Source of the DNA: Massilia aquatica
GTDB lineage: Bacteria; Pseudomonadota; Gammaproteobacteria; Burkholderiales; Burkholderiaceae_D
Assembly: GCF_011682045.1 (NCBI RefSeq)
Contig: NZ_VVIW01000002.1
Location: forward strand, 372,001 to 436,000
Direction of reading: 5' to 3'
DNA: 64,000 nucleotides
Positions 26,958-39,485 of this stretch are shown here, in pieces. The notes under the pieces were generated by a model. It had not been told where the DNA came from. It saw only the letters and a program-made list of their open reading frames with translations, and ran no database searches. Position numbers and translations under genes: made by a program. Within the stretch, counting starts at the first letter, position 1; each line of letters starts with the position of its first letter.

Positions 26958-27449
26958 ATGAAAAACCTACTCATCGCCGCCGTCCTGCTGGGCGCGAGCC
27001 TGTCGGGGCAGGCCCAGGTCAATGTCCGCATCGATATCGGGCAGCCGGGATTTTACGGACGCATCGACCCCGCCGATTTCGGCCGGCCGCCGGTGGTGTA
27101 TACCCAGCCGATCGTGGTCGAGCGCCATGCGCGCGGCGCGCCCGAGCCGGTGTATCTGCGCGTGCCGCCGGGGCACATGAAAAAATGGAGCAAGCATTGC
27201 GCGCGCTACGACGCGTGCGGGCGCCAGGTTTATTTTGTGCGCGACGAGTGGTACACCAACACCTATGCGCCGCGTTACCGCGAGATGCGCGGCGGCGGCG
27301 GGCGCGAGCGCGATCATGGACGCGACCGCGGCTACGATCGTCATGACCGCCACGACCGCGACGGGCGCGGCCACGGCAATGGGAATGGCCGCGGCAATGG
27401 CAATGGTCACGGCAATGGCCACGACCGCGACACAAACGGATTCCGTTGA
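26958..27449 (+). CDS. Secreted protein with Gly/His/Arg-rich tail
   Basis: 163 residues, GAGGCAAGC before the ATG at 26958. Signal peptide to ~residue 20 (SGQAQ). The folded part (~21-110) contains VYTQPIVVERHARGAPEPVYLRVPPGHMKKWSKHC-type sequence with two cysteines (CARYDAC), followed by a low-complexity tail (~115-160) of DRHDRHDRDGR and repeated GNGNG/HGNGHG. Such periplasmic proteins with YxRVPPGHxKxWxKHC motifs recur in Burkholderiales without an assigned role. A GC-rich hairpin 30 bases after the stop may terminate transcription. Confidence 0.75.
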   Translation: MKNLLIAAVLLGASLSGQAQVNVRIDIGQPGFYGRIDPADFGRPPVVYTQPIVVERHARGAPEPVYLRVPPGHMKKWSKHCARYDACGRQVYFVRDEWYTNTYAPRYREMRGGGGRERDHGRDRGYDRHDRHDRDGRGHGNGNGRGNGNGHGNGHDRDTNGFR

Positions 27450-27478
27450 AAACGTCTTTTTGCCGATAGCCCCGCAAT

Positions 27479-27507
27479 CGTCGTTTCCGCCTGCGCGGGA
27501 ACGACGG
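27479..27507. repeat. Short palindromic repeat (dRS3-like half element), possible terminator
   Basis: CGTCGTTTCCGC (27479-27490), loop CTGC, GCGGGAACGACG (27495-27506): a 12-base-pair stem with one wobble. It shares the CGTCGTTCCCGC core with the repeats at 19.8 and 32.2 kb. It lies just after the secreted-protein gene. No T-run follows, so it is not a classical terminator. Confidence 0.7.
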
Positions 27508-27615
27508 TTTCAAGCGCGGCGGTGGCATCGCGAGCTTCCCCTCAATTCGATAGCGTGGGCGCGATTGTCCGGATCACAGTAGACTAAGGTTGTCAAATAA
27601 TTCAGGGAGATTCTC

Positions 27616-28914
27616 TTGCGCGGCGAAATTGTGATTGTCGGTGGTGGGGCGGGCGGTTTGGAGCTTGCCAGCAAACTGGGCCGCAAGCTGGGCCCGTCCA
27701 AGGTGTTCCTGGTCGATAGCCGCCTGTACCACATCTGGAAACCGTCCCTGCACGAAGTCGCCGCCGGCACCCTCGATATCCACCAGGAAGGCTTGTCCTA
27801 CCAGATGCTGGCGCACGATAACGGCTTCAGCTTCGTGTACGGCCCGCTGACCGGGCTCGATGCGGCCGCGAAACGCCTCACCATCGGCGCCATCCGCACG
27901 GCGCAGGAAGAAGAAGTGCTGCCCGAACGCACGCTCGAGTTCGGCGCGCTGGTGATCGCCGTCGGCAGCACCTCGAACTATTTCGGCGTGCCGGGCGCGA
28001 AGGAATACACGATTTCCCTGAACGCGACCGAAGACGCCGAGCGCTTCCGCCTGCAACTGCTCAAATTGCTGGCGCGGGCAGATGCGCGCAAGCCGCACGA
28101 GCCGGCGGCGGGCGTCGATATCGTCATCATCGGCGGCGGCGCCACCGGCGTCGAACTGGCGGCCGAGCTGCGCGAAGCGAGCGCGGTGTACACCACCTAC
28201 GGCTTCCAGCACCTCAAACCCCAGCAGGACGTGCGCATCACCCTGCTCGAAGGCGCGCCGCGCATCCTCGCGCCCTTGCCCGAACGCGTCTCGAACGCGG
28301 CCCTGAAGCTGTTGCACGAGCGCGGCATCAAGGTGGTCAACGAGTGCCGCGTGACTGGCATCGGGCCCGACCAGGTGAGCGACAAGAACGGCAACGTCTA
28401 TCCCTCCGACCTGTGCGTGTGGGCGGCCGGCATCCGCGCGCCGGAATTCCTTGGCACGCTCGGCCTGCCGCTGGCCAAGGGCGGCCAGATCGAGGTCGAC
28501 GGATTTTTACGCGTCAAGGATGCGCCGGACATCTACGCCATGGGCGATTGCGCCGCCTGCGTCGATGCCGGGGGCAAGATGGTGCCGCCGCGCGCCCAGG
28601 CCGCGCACCAGCAGGCCGATTACCTGCTGGCCACCTTCCTGCGCCAGCAGGCCGGCAAGGCGCCCCAGGCCAAGCCGTACGAATACAAGGATTATGGGTC
28701 GCTGGTGTCATTCGGCCAGACCACCACCGTCGGTAGCCTGATGGGCTCGCTGAAGGGCTTGAGCTGGTTCGTGGAAGGTTTCTTTGCGCGCATGATGTAT
28801 GTCAGCCTGCACCTGATGCATCACGCGGCCGTGCTGGGGTCGGTGCGGACCGGCGTGCTGGCGCTGGCGCGCTTCCTGATCAAGCGCAGCACGCCGCAGG
28901 TCAAGCTGCATTAA
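27616..28914 (+). CDS. ndh: Type II NADH dehydrogenase (NDH-2)
   Basis: 432 residues from a TTG at 27616 with AGGGAGA 5-6 bases upstream. FAD-binding GGGAGGLELA at residues ~10-19 and the second Rossmann motif IIGGGATGVELAAEL (~residue 170) for NADH; AMGDCAACV (~311) closes the FAD site. C-terminal helices (~380-432, GFFARMMYVSLHLMHHAAVLG) are the membrane-associating part. It transfers electrons from NADH to quinone without proton pumping. Single gene; its end overlaps the convergent kinase gene by 4 bases. Confidence 0.92.
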   Translation: MRGEIVIVGGGAGGLELASKLGRKLGPSKVFLVDSRLYHIWKPSLHEVAAGTLDIHQEGLSYQMLAHDNGFSFVYGPLTGLDAAAKRLTIGAIRTAQEEEVLPERTLEFGALVIAVGSTSNYFGVPGAKEYTISLNATEDAERFRLQLLKLLARADARKPHEPAAGVDIVIIGGGATGVELAAELREASAVYTTYGFQHLKPQQDVRITLLEGAPRILAPLPERVSNAALKLLHERGIKVVNECRVTGIGPDQVSDKNGNVYPSDLCVWAAGIRAPEFLGTLGLPLAKGGQIEVDGFLRVKDAPDIYAMGDCAACVDAGGKMVPPRAQAAHQQADYLLATFLRQQAGKAPQAKPYEYKDYGSLVSFGQTTTVGSLMGSLKGLSWFVEGFFARMMYVSLHLMHHAAVLGSVRTGVLALARFLIKRSTPQVKLH

Positions 28915-29630
28915 AGCCCGGGCGCGGCCTTGGGCAGGGTCAGGGTCAGCACCGTGCCGCGCTGCTGGGCCGGCATGACCGAGAGCGCCCCGCCCAGGTA
29001 GCGGGCGCGTTCGCGCAGCAGGCGCAGGCCATGGCAGCCGGACGCGTCGCCCGGCTTCTCGCCCGGCCCGACGCCGTTGTCGCGCACCGTGAGCATGATC
29101 TCGTCGCCGCCGTCGTCAAGAATGACGTCGACTTCGGTCGCCTGCGCATGCGCGGCGATGTTGCGCAAGCCTTCTTCCAGCGCCCGCAGCAGGGCCACGC
29201 CGTGTTCGCGCGCACAGGCTTCGTCGTCGTCGGGCAGGCTGCAGCGCGCCAGCAGCTGGTGCTCCTTGCCGAAATCGCTCACCAGTTCGGCAATCGCCGA
29301 TTTGATTCCCAGAAACTCCAACTTATCGTTCCACAGCGACAATTGCATGTCGCGATTGGTATTGATGATGGTCATCAGGAGTTGCTTCATCTGGGCGGTG
29401 CGGTCCTGCAAGGCCTGTTCCTTGGGCATTTGCTGGGTCAGCAGGGCCAGGTGCATGGTCAGGGCCGTCATGGACGAGCCGAGGCTGTCGTGCAGCTTGC
29501 GCGCCAGCAGGCGCCGTTCGTCATCCCAGCAGGTCGTCAGATGGCCGAGCAGTTCAGCCAGGTCGGCATTGCGTTCGGCAAGCTGGCGGTCGGGTGCGGC
29601 GTCGGGCGGAAGGGAGGGCGGTTGGGTCAT
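28911..29630 (-). CDS. NarX/DegS-type soluble histidine kinase
   Basis: 239 residues from the ATG at 29630 (a start at 29660 is also open; neither has a strong ribosome site). A coiled-coil start leads to a HisKA_3 motif (DDERRLLARKLHDSLGSSMTAL, phospho-histidine ~53), then HATPase_c (ALEEGLRNIAAHAQATEV, VRDNGVG, GCHGLRLLRERARYLGG). It has no membrane helix or obvious sensor domain, so it may be driven by a partner. No NarL-type regulator is adjacent, so it is an orphan here. Confidence 0.85.
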   Translation of the reverse strand: MTQPPSLPPDAAPDRQLAERNADLAELLGHLTTCWDDERRLLARKLHDSLGSSMTALTMHLALLTQQMPKEQALQDRTAQMKQLLMTIINTNRDMQLSLWNDKLEFLGIKSAIAELVSDFGKEHQLLARCSLPDDDEACAREHGVALLRALEEGLRNIAAHAQATEVDVILDDGGDEIMLTVRDNGVGPGEKPGDASGCHGLRLLRERARYLGGALSVMPAQQRGTVLTLTLPKAAPGL

Positions 29631-29820
29631 GCTGGGCTCGATGAATGTTTCCCAAATCATACAACAGCTTGCGCGCGCCTGTCGCCGCGTCGCGCGGGGG
29701 CGTTTGGTGAAGTGGCGCCATGGCCATCAGATGCGTGGCGGGAGATGGATTCGCGATACGAGCTTACGACGCCAAGGTCAAGGCGCGGTCGGGGCGGATT
29801 GCCCGCCGCCGCGCAGGCTC

Positions 29821-31437
29821 CTAGTGGTCGATGGCGGCGCACTGGCCGATGGCGTCGAGCAGGTGGTCGATGTCGACCGGCTTGACCAGGTGCTTGTCGA
29901 AACCGGCTTCGAGCACGCGGCGCTGGTCGTCGGCCAGGCCGTAGCCGGTCAGGGCGATCAGCTTGATATGGCGCGTATCGCCATCCTGGCGCAGGCGGCG
30001 CGCCACTTCGTAGCCGTCGATGCCGGGCAGGCCGATGTCGACCAGGGCGACCTCGGGCAGGAAGCTGCGCGCCATCTGCACGCCCTGCATGCCGTCGGCC
30101 GCGTGGCGCACCGGGTAGCCATAGGCGCCGAGCATGGTGGCCATCATTTCGCGGCCGTCGTCGTTGTCTTCGATCAGCAGGATGGTGGGCTTGTGCTCGC
30201 TTGCCCCGGCGGCCGGCGCTTGGTTCACGACCGGGGCCACCGGCGCCGCGCGCGGCAGGCGGATGACGAAGGTGGAGCCGGCGCTGGCGCCGTCGCTGTG
30301 GGCTGACACCTTGCCGCCATGCAGTTCGACCAGGCGCCGCACCAGTGCCAGGCCGATGCCCAGGCCGCCCTGGGCGCGGTCGAGCGTGATCGAGCCCTGT
30401 ACGAACACGTCGAACACATGCGGCAGCAGTTCCGCCGAGATGCCCACGCCGGTATCGCGCACTTCGAGCACGATTTCGTCATCGCCGTCGGACACCGTAA
30501 TGTCGATGCTGCCGCCGGGCGGGGTGTACTTGAGGGCGTTGTCGATCAGGTTGGTGGCGATCTGTTCGAGCCGGGTCGGGTCGCCGTCGACCCAGGCCGG
30601 TTCCACATCGACATTGAGCAGGTAGTTGCCGGTGCGGCCGGTGGCCTTGAAGGTGTCGAGGCAGGCCGACACCAGCGCGGCGACGTCGAGCGTGTGCTTG
30701 TCGAGCAGGATCTTGCCGGACATGGCGCGCGACAGGTCGAGCAGGTCGTCCACGATGCGCGACAAATGCTGGCTCTGGCGCTGGATGATCTGCTTGGCGC
30801 GGCCGACCGACTCGCCGCTCACGCCGGGCAGGCCGATCAGCGAGGCGGCGCTGCTGATGGCGGACAGCGGATTGCGCAGTTCGTGCCCGAGCATGGCCAG
30901 GAATTCATCCTTGGCGTGGCTTTTCGCCTCGGCTTCCTTGCGCTCTTCCATTTCGCGGGTGAGGCGCTTGTTGGTGGCGGTCAGCTCGGTGGTGCGCTGG
31001 CTCAGCTTGTGGGCCTGGCGCTTGAGTTCCTCGTTCTTGGTGGCCAGCGCCACGAACACCTGGACCTTGGCGTGCAGGATCTGCGGGATGACCGGGGTGA
31101 ACAGGAAATCGGCAGCGCCGCGCTGGTAGGCTTTCAGGCGGTCGATTTCATCGGCCAGGAAGGCGGTGACGAACATGATGGGAATGTCGGCCGAGCGGGC
31201 GCGCTGGTGGATCGCTTCGGCGGTTTCGAAGCCATCCATGCCGGGCATGTTGACGTCGAGCAGGATCACGGCAAAGTCGTGCAGCAGGACCTGGCGCAAG
31301 GCTTCCTGGCCGGAACGGGCCGACAGGACGGCGTAGCCCGATTCATCGGCCCATTGGTCCAGCAGACTGGTCAGTGCCAGCAGGCTGGCGGCATCGTCGT
31401 TCACGACGAGAATCTTCGGCTTGTCTAAATTCGTCAC
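29821..31437 (-). CDS. Hybrid kinase: receiver-HisKA-HATPase-receiver
   Basis: 538 residues from the GTG at 31437, which has AGGAA 6 bases upstream and directly precedes [14 protein letters not shown]; the frame is open to 31632 but that extension has no domain. Receiver 1 ~8-125 ([14 protein letters not shown]), coiled coil ~140-175, HisKA with [10 protein letters not shown] (phospho-His ~185), HATPase ([33 protein letters not shown]), and receiver 2 ~420-535 ([23 protein letters not shown]). No membrane helix. Such enzymes relay phosphate inside larger networks; the input is presumably another kinase acting on receiver 1. Confidence 0.9.
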   Translation of the reverse strand: MTNLDKPKILVVNDDAASLLALTSLLDQWADESGYAVLSARSGQEALRQVLLHDFAVILLDVNMPGMDGFETAEAIHQRARSADIPIMFVTAFLADEIDRLKAYQRGAADFLFTPVIPQILHAKVQVFVALATKNEELKRQAHKLSQRTTELTATNKRLTREMEERKEAEAKSHAKDEFLAMLGHELRNPLSAISSAASLIGLPGVSGESVGRAKQIIQRQSQHLSRIVDDLLDLSRAMSGKILLDKHTLDVAALVSACLDTFKATGRTGNYLLNVDVEPAWVDGDPTRLEQIATNLIDNALKYTPPGGSIDITVSDGDDEIVLEVRDTGVGISAELLPHVFDVFVQGSITLDRAQGGLGIGLALVRRLVELHGGKVSAHSDGASAGSTFVIRLPRAAPVAPVVNQAPAAGASEHKPTILLIEDNDDGREMMATMLGAYGYPVRHAADGMQGVQMARSFLPEVALVDIGLPGIDGYEVARRLRQDGDTRHIKLIALTGYGLADDQRRVLEAGFDKHLVKPVDIDHLLDAIGQCAAIDH

Positions 31438-32168
<731 letters not shown>

Positions 32169-32240
32169 CACCCGCGAGCGGCGGAGGGCGCGATGGTTTC
32201 CATCGCGCTCAGCCGCCACACGCGCGCTTAGCCGCTACAC

Positions 32241-32320
32241 CGTCGTCCCCGCGCAGGCGGGGATCCATAGCACCTGTGAACAAAGGTGGCATGGATCCCC
32301 GCCTTTTGCGGGGACGACGG
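32241..32320. repeat. Long palindromic repeat (dRS3-like)
   Basis: Left arm 32241-32274 (starting CGTCGTCCCCGCGCAGGCGG) and right arm 32285-32320 pair almost completely around a 10-base loop. The arms match the inner hairpin at 19757-19838 with ATTCCC changed to GTCCCC. It lies between a hypothetical gene and the end of the diguanylate cyclase gene, which converge on it. Confidence 0.8.
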
Positions 32321-32462
32321 TTTTGCGTTTTGGGTTTGAATCGACGGGTTTGACTCGACGCTAATCTGAATGAGGTGTCGAGCAAGTCTGGCATTGAGCC
32401 CAGGTTTGCGATTTGCCACGACAGCGACGATTTTTGCGCCTGCCTGGCTACCGCGAGCGATC

Positions 32463-33461
32463 TCAGCGCCGTGGCGCCACGCCCAGTTTATCCTGCACCA
32501 GCGGCGTGGCCGTTGTCGCTGGCGTGGCCGGCGTGGCCGAGGTCGCACAGAACCGGTTCTTGCCGCCGCGCTTGGCTTCATACAGCGCGTAGTCGGCGAT
32601 GCTGATCAGCGCTTCCACCGTTTCGGCATCGTCCGGGTAAATGCTGATCCCGATACTGGTCGACAGCCGCAAGGTCAGGTCGTTGATGAAAAACGGCTCC
32701 GATACCGCCTCGACCAGCTTGGCCGCCGGTCCGTGCGCGTCCGCCAGGCCCGACACTTCGCCCAGCACCACCATGAATTCATCGCCGCCCAAACGCGCCA
32801 CGGTATCTTCCTTGCGCGACGACGCCACCAGCCGCTGCGCCACGATCTTGAGCACTTCATCGCCATACGCATGGCCGTAGGTGTCGTTGATCGCCTTGAA
32901 GCCGTCGAGGTCGAGATACATGATCGCGGCCTTGTGATGGTTGCGGTTGGCGTGCTGCAAGGTGGTTTCGATGCGGTCTTCCAGCAGGCGCCGGTTCGGC
33001 AACCCCGTCAACGGGTCGTGCAGCGCCAGTTCCTGCTGGGCGCGGCTGTACTGCGCCAGTTCCTTGTAGAGCAGGCGCACTTCGAGCATGTTATGGATGC
33101 GCTTGTGCACTTCGAGCAGGTCGAACGGTTTGCTGATGAAGTCGCGCGCGCCGGCTTCGAGCGCGGCAATCTTGAAAGTGGGCTGGGCCGTCAGCGCCAG
33201 CACGGGCAGATAGCCGCCCTGTTCGATTTCTTTCAGGCCCTTCATGACCTGGAAGCCGTTCATGCCCGGCATCTGCAGGTCGAGCAGGATCAGGTCGTAG
33301 CAGTGCTGGCGGTGTAGCGGGCAGACTTGTTCGGGGAGCATAGTCGAGCTGACGCAGTTATAGCCTTGTTCGCGCAATATCTCTTCCATCAGTTCGATAT
33401 TGTCGGCCGAATCATCTACAACCAGTATTTTTGCGTTCAGTATGTCTTCTCGGCTTGGCAT
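32463..33461 (-). CDS. PleD-like diguanylate cyclase (receiver-GGDEF)
   Basis: 332 residues. Receiver domain ~8-130 with VVDDS, phospho-acceptor aspartate in LILLDLQMPGMNGF, and KPFDLLEVHKR. A coiled linker leads to a GGDEF domain ~155-310: DPLTGLPNRRL, DLDGFKAINDTYGH, and the intact active site RLGGDEF (~residue 234), so it should make cyclic di-GMP. No RxxD inhibitory site is seen five residues before GGDEF (EDTVA), so product inhibition may be absent. The tail has an Ala-Thr-Pro repeat (ATPATPATTATP). Monocistronic, between two kinase genes. Confidence 0.93.
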   Translation of the reverse strand: MPSREDILNAKILVVDDSADNIELMEEILREQGYNCVSSTMLPEQVCPLHRQHCYDLILLDLQMPGMNGFQVMKGLKEIEQGGYLPVLALTAQPTFKIAALEAGARDFISKPFDLLEVHKRIHNMLEVRLLYKELAQYSRAQQELALHDPLTGLPNRRLLEDRIETTLQHANRNHHKAAIMYLDLDGFKAINDTYGHAYGDEVLKIVAQRLVASSRKEDTVARLGGDEFMVVLGEVSGLADAHGPAAKLVEAVSEPFFINDLTLRLSTSIGISIYPDDAETVEALISIADYALYEAKRGGKNRFCATSATPATPATTATPLVQDKLGVAPRR

Positions 33462-33596
33462 ACGTTGTCTCGGTCAAGGCGGAGGGGCGTGCGGCAAAAA
33501 GCGCACGCGCGATTTTAATGTGTTGCTAGTGTAACAGTGTATCGAACATTTCTTGTAGGACAGCGCCGCGTGCGCCGGTAGGACTCCAATTCATTG

Positions 33597-36583
<2,987 letters not shown>

Positions 36584-36587
<4 letters not shown>

Positions 36588-37648
36588 ATGCGCTCCCGCA
36601 GGATGGCGCACGCCAGCGCGGTGCCGGCCACGCGCGCGGCGATCTTGGCGAAGGCCGTGTCGCGGCTGGTGGAGCGGTCGTCGCAAAAGGGCGAAAAGCC
36701 GCAGTCGTCGGTGCTGCCGAGCTGGGAAGGGGAAATGTACTCGGCCGCCTGCAGGATGCGGTCGCGCACCAGTTCGGCTGTTTCGATCCGCGGGTCGATG
36801 GGGTCGATCACGCCGATAAAGACGCGCTGGCCGGGCCGGATGTGCTGGGCGATGATCTTGAGCACGCGCACCGGGTCCGGCTCGCGCGCCATGGCGATGT
36901 AGAAATTGCCGACTTTCAGTTCAAACAGGCTGGGCAGCAGTTCGGCGTAGTCCACGTCCGCGCTGTGGGTCGAGTCGTGGTCGGCGCCGGGGCAGGTGTG
37001 CACGCCGATCAGGGCCTGCTCGGCGCTCGAGAAACGGTCCAGCGCCAGGTTGTTCAGGTCGATGAAGCTCGACAGCAACTCGCCGCTCGGATCGAGCTTC
37101 ATGGCCAGCCGGCCTTCGGTGAAGTCGACCTGCACCTTGTGCGCGCCCTGCGCGAGGCAACGGCGGATTTCGGTCTCGTGCTCGCCCAGCAGGTCGTCGA
37201 TGAACTGGTCGCGCGAATAGCCGGGCAAGCCTTCGGGCGGGTACATCAGCGACAGGGCCGAGGGCGAAATGATGGCCTGCTTGACCGCCACCGTGGCGTA
37301 GCGCCGGGCCAGCGCCAGAAAGCTGTCGGCGTAGCGTTCGTAATGGAACGGGGCGCGCCTCAGGCGCGGCATGCGCCGCGTGTGGCCGTCGGCGAACGGG
37401 ATCTGGAAGCCGTCCGGCGCGGTGTTGGGCGAGCCGTGCACGCAGTAGGTCAGGAAGTTGTGGTATTTGCGTTGCTCGCCATCGCTGATGACGGTCGAGC
37501 CGGTCGCTTCCATGCGCGCGATGGTGTCGCGCACGGCATCCTCGTACAGGGCGTCGAGTTCGCTGTCGCTGAGCGTGCCGCTGTCGAGCGCGGCGATCAG
37601 GGCCTCGGGCCGGGGAATGCTGCCGATTGGTTCGGTGGGAATCATCAT
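36584..37648 (-). CDS. Cobalamin-independent methionine synthase family protein (MetE C-terminal domain type)
   Basis: 354 residues from tandem ATGs at 37648/37645. Only the catalytic (C-terminal) barrel of MetE is present. Zinc ligands look intact: HTC in IGVHTCPGADHDSTH and the late cysteine in GSTDDCGFSPF; GSIPRP at the start and DGEQRK match the folate/substrate loops. Stand-alone proteins of this type (MetE-like, core-MetE) transfer methyl groups to homocysteine or other thiols from varied donors. The true substrate cannot be read from sequence. It overlaps the start of the PAS/GAF kinase gene by 4 bases. Confidence 0.87.
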
Positions 37649-37763
37649 CTGTCTGTCGGCAATCGTGAAGGAATGGGCGGGACTGGTCCCGCAACGTCTC
37701 CTGCGCACTGCATCGGGTGGCGCCTTGCGATTCTAGCCGACCGGCAGCGCATCGCACCACACG

Positions 37764-37926
37764 CTAAGTAAGTGTGCGGAAATTATTGTAATTTATAGCG
37801 AACAAAAGCGGATGCATTGCAAGGCGCGCGCCGCGACGCAGTGCGAGCACTGCTAGCGGTGGGCAACGCAGCAAGGCGCCGCTTATGGTAGCTAGAAATT
37901 ACAATAATTTATGCGCACTTATTTAG
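37764..37926. mobile_element. 163-base palindromic element with 36-base terminal inverted repeats
   Basis: Left end 37764-37799 (CTAAGTAAGTGTGC then AAATTATTGTAATTT) matches the complement of the right end 37891-37926 at about 31 of 36 positions. At the exact centre, GCAGTGC-GA-GCACTGC (37838-37853) forms a perfect apex. Arms are AT-rich and the middle GC-rich (two GCAAGGCG copies). No reading frame inside. It looks like a MITE or other non-autonomous palindromic element; no target duplication is evident. It lies between the PAS-REC gene and the MetE-like gene. Confidence 0.7.
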
Positions 37927-37942
37927 GTACCCTGAGTTCCGA

Positions 37943-38770
37943 TCATACTCCGGCGGGCAGCTGGCGGGAGATTGTCGCCAGCGCTGCTTGCAGCTGTTCA
38001 AGTTCATAGGGTTTTTGCAGCGACTGGTGCGCGAACTCGACGTGGCGCAGCAGGGCGTCGCCGTAGCCGGACGCGAAGATCACGTTCAGGCCCGGATACA
38101 GGCGCACCGCCTCGCGCGCCATGTCGACGCCGGACATGCCGGGCAGGCTGACATCGGAAAACAGCACGTTGTAACTGTTGTGCGCCATCAGCGTCAGCGC
38201 GTTTTCGGCGTCGCCCACGCCGTCGGCTTCATGGCCGAAGGCCTTGAGCATTTCGACCACCAGGTACTGCGAGTCGAGGTTGTCTTCAACCACCAGGATG
38301 CGCAGGCCGTCGGCCGGGGCCGGTACGCTGGCCAGCGGGGCGCTCGGGGTGAGCGCGCACAGCACGCCGCCGACCGTGTCGCCATCGCGCACCGGGGTGA
38401 AATACAGGTCGTAGTCGGCCGATACAAGTGCGCCGTCGCGCACGAAGCCGAGGCGCTGGCGTTGCAGTTGCACGGCGTTGCCGGCCAGGGCGTTTTGCAG
38501 GGTGGCGGGGCTGGCGGCGAGCGGGGCCGGCCAGACTGCGGGCACGCGCCCGCCCGGCGCGCGCGGGTGGCGCGGACCGGCCAGCTCGGCGTAGGCGTCG
38601 TTGAACACGATGATGCGGCGCGGCCCCCACAGCAGCAGCATCGGCAGCGGCGTATTGAGGACGATGTCGACGCACAGGCGCAAGGCGCCGGGCCAGGTGC
38701 CTGGCTCGCCGAGGTCGGTGGCGCTCCAGTCGGCGCTGGCGACGCCTGAGGTGTTACCAGGTGCGTGCAT
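37943..38770 (-). CDS. PAS-like plus receiver-domain protein
   Basis: 275 residues. Residues ~10-145 resemble the PAS fold of hybrid kinases (PLPMLLLWGPRRIIVFNDAYAELAGPRHP ... YFTPVRDGDTVGGVL). A receiver domain follows at ~155-270 (LRILVVEDNLDSQYLV, FSDVSLPGMSGVDMA, SLQKPYELEQL). There is no kinase domain or output domain, so it looks like a kinase that has lost its catalytic core, or a stand-alone phosphate acceptor with a sensor. No clear ribosome site. The palindromic element starts 17 bases after its stop. Confidence 0.78.
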   Translation of the reverse strand: MHAPGNTSGVASADWSATDLGEPGTWPGALRLCVDIVLNTPLPMLLLWGPRRIIVFNDAYAELAGPRHPRAPGGRVPAVWPAPLAASPATLQNALAGNAVQLQRQRLGFVRDGALVSADYDLYFTPVRDGDTVGGVLCALTPSAPLASVPAPADGLRILVVEDNLDSQYLVVEMLKAFGHEADGVGDAENALTLMAHNSYNVLFSDVSLPGMSGVDMAREAVRLYPGLNVIFASGYGDALLRHVEFAHQSLQKPYELEQLQAALATISRQLPAGV

Positions 38771-39059
38771 GTTGAGCTTGCTTCATGAAAGAGGGATAAG
38801 GTGAAGTTGTAGAAACGAAAACGTGAACGAATCGTACACCAAATGGGGTGGAATGGGCCTTTTTGGTGGGGGCGGAAAGTGGCAGTATGTCATGCGCTGC
38901 GTGCGTCGTCTTGCTGGAAGGGCCGTTGTTCTATTGAGTACCACTGGCCGCCGGCACGGCCATCGTTGCACTCCTAACTCTTTGTTTAGCATACGAAATC
39001 ATCGAAAACTGGCGAGATGTGACTATACTGAGTTGTACCTACCCTTGCCGGGAGACGTG

Positions 39060-39485
39060 ATGAAACTTGAAGACAGATTGCTAAGGTCGATAAAGCTGCG
39101 TAGCGGCAATGTCGTCCTGCGTACGGAGCTTGCCGGACTGGGTAGCAATTCGCAGCTTTCCGAGGCACTTCGCGCCTTGCAAGCCAAAGGTGTGCTGGTC
39201 CGCATCGGAACAGGGGTGTACGCCAAGACAAGGAAGAGTGTCGCTACCGGCGCCACCATTCCGGCAGGAAGTCTCGAAACACTGGCGACCGAAACACTGA
39301 AAAAGATGGGCGTGATGTTGAACTCTGGGCGAGCTGCGGACTCTTACAATGCAGGCGACACGACGCAGCTACCAGGACTATTTGTTGCAAATACAGGCCG
39401 TCGGCGCATCCGCAGGAAAATTGCCGTGGGAGGCCGCTCGGTCGTCTATGAGAACGATTACGGACAAGCAAAAACAGACACTTGA
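39060..39485 (+). CDS. AbiEi-like antitoxin (DUF6088 type)
   Basis: 141 residues from the ATG at 39060 with GGGAG 5 bases upstream; the open frame reaches back to 38823 but without coding character. Winged-helix start (MKLEDRLLRSIKLRSGNVVLRTELAGLGSNSQLSEALRALQAKGVLVRIGTGVYAK), a layout shared by DUF6088/AbiEi antitoxins that bind DNA and repress their own operon. The downstream toxin gene overlaps it by 38 bases. Base composition is visibly lower in GC than the neighbours, in keeping with horizontal transfer. A TATACT at 39024 is a possible -10. Confidence 0.78.
   Translation: MKLEDRLLRSIKLRSGNVVLRTELAGLGSNSQLSEALRALQAKGVLVRIGTGVYAKTRKSVATGATIPAGSLETLATETLKKMGVMLNSGRAADSYNAGDTTQLPGLFVANTGRRRIRRKIAVGGRSVVYENDYGQAKTDT

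Noticed and set aside
38823-39059. N-terminal extension of the antitoxin frame
   Set aside because: Glycine/arginine-rich with no homology to antitoxins; the ATG at 39060 has a good ribosome site and starts the winged helix.
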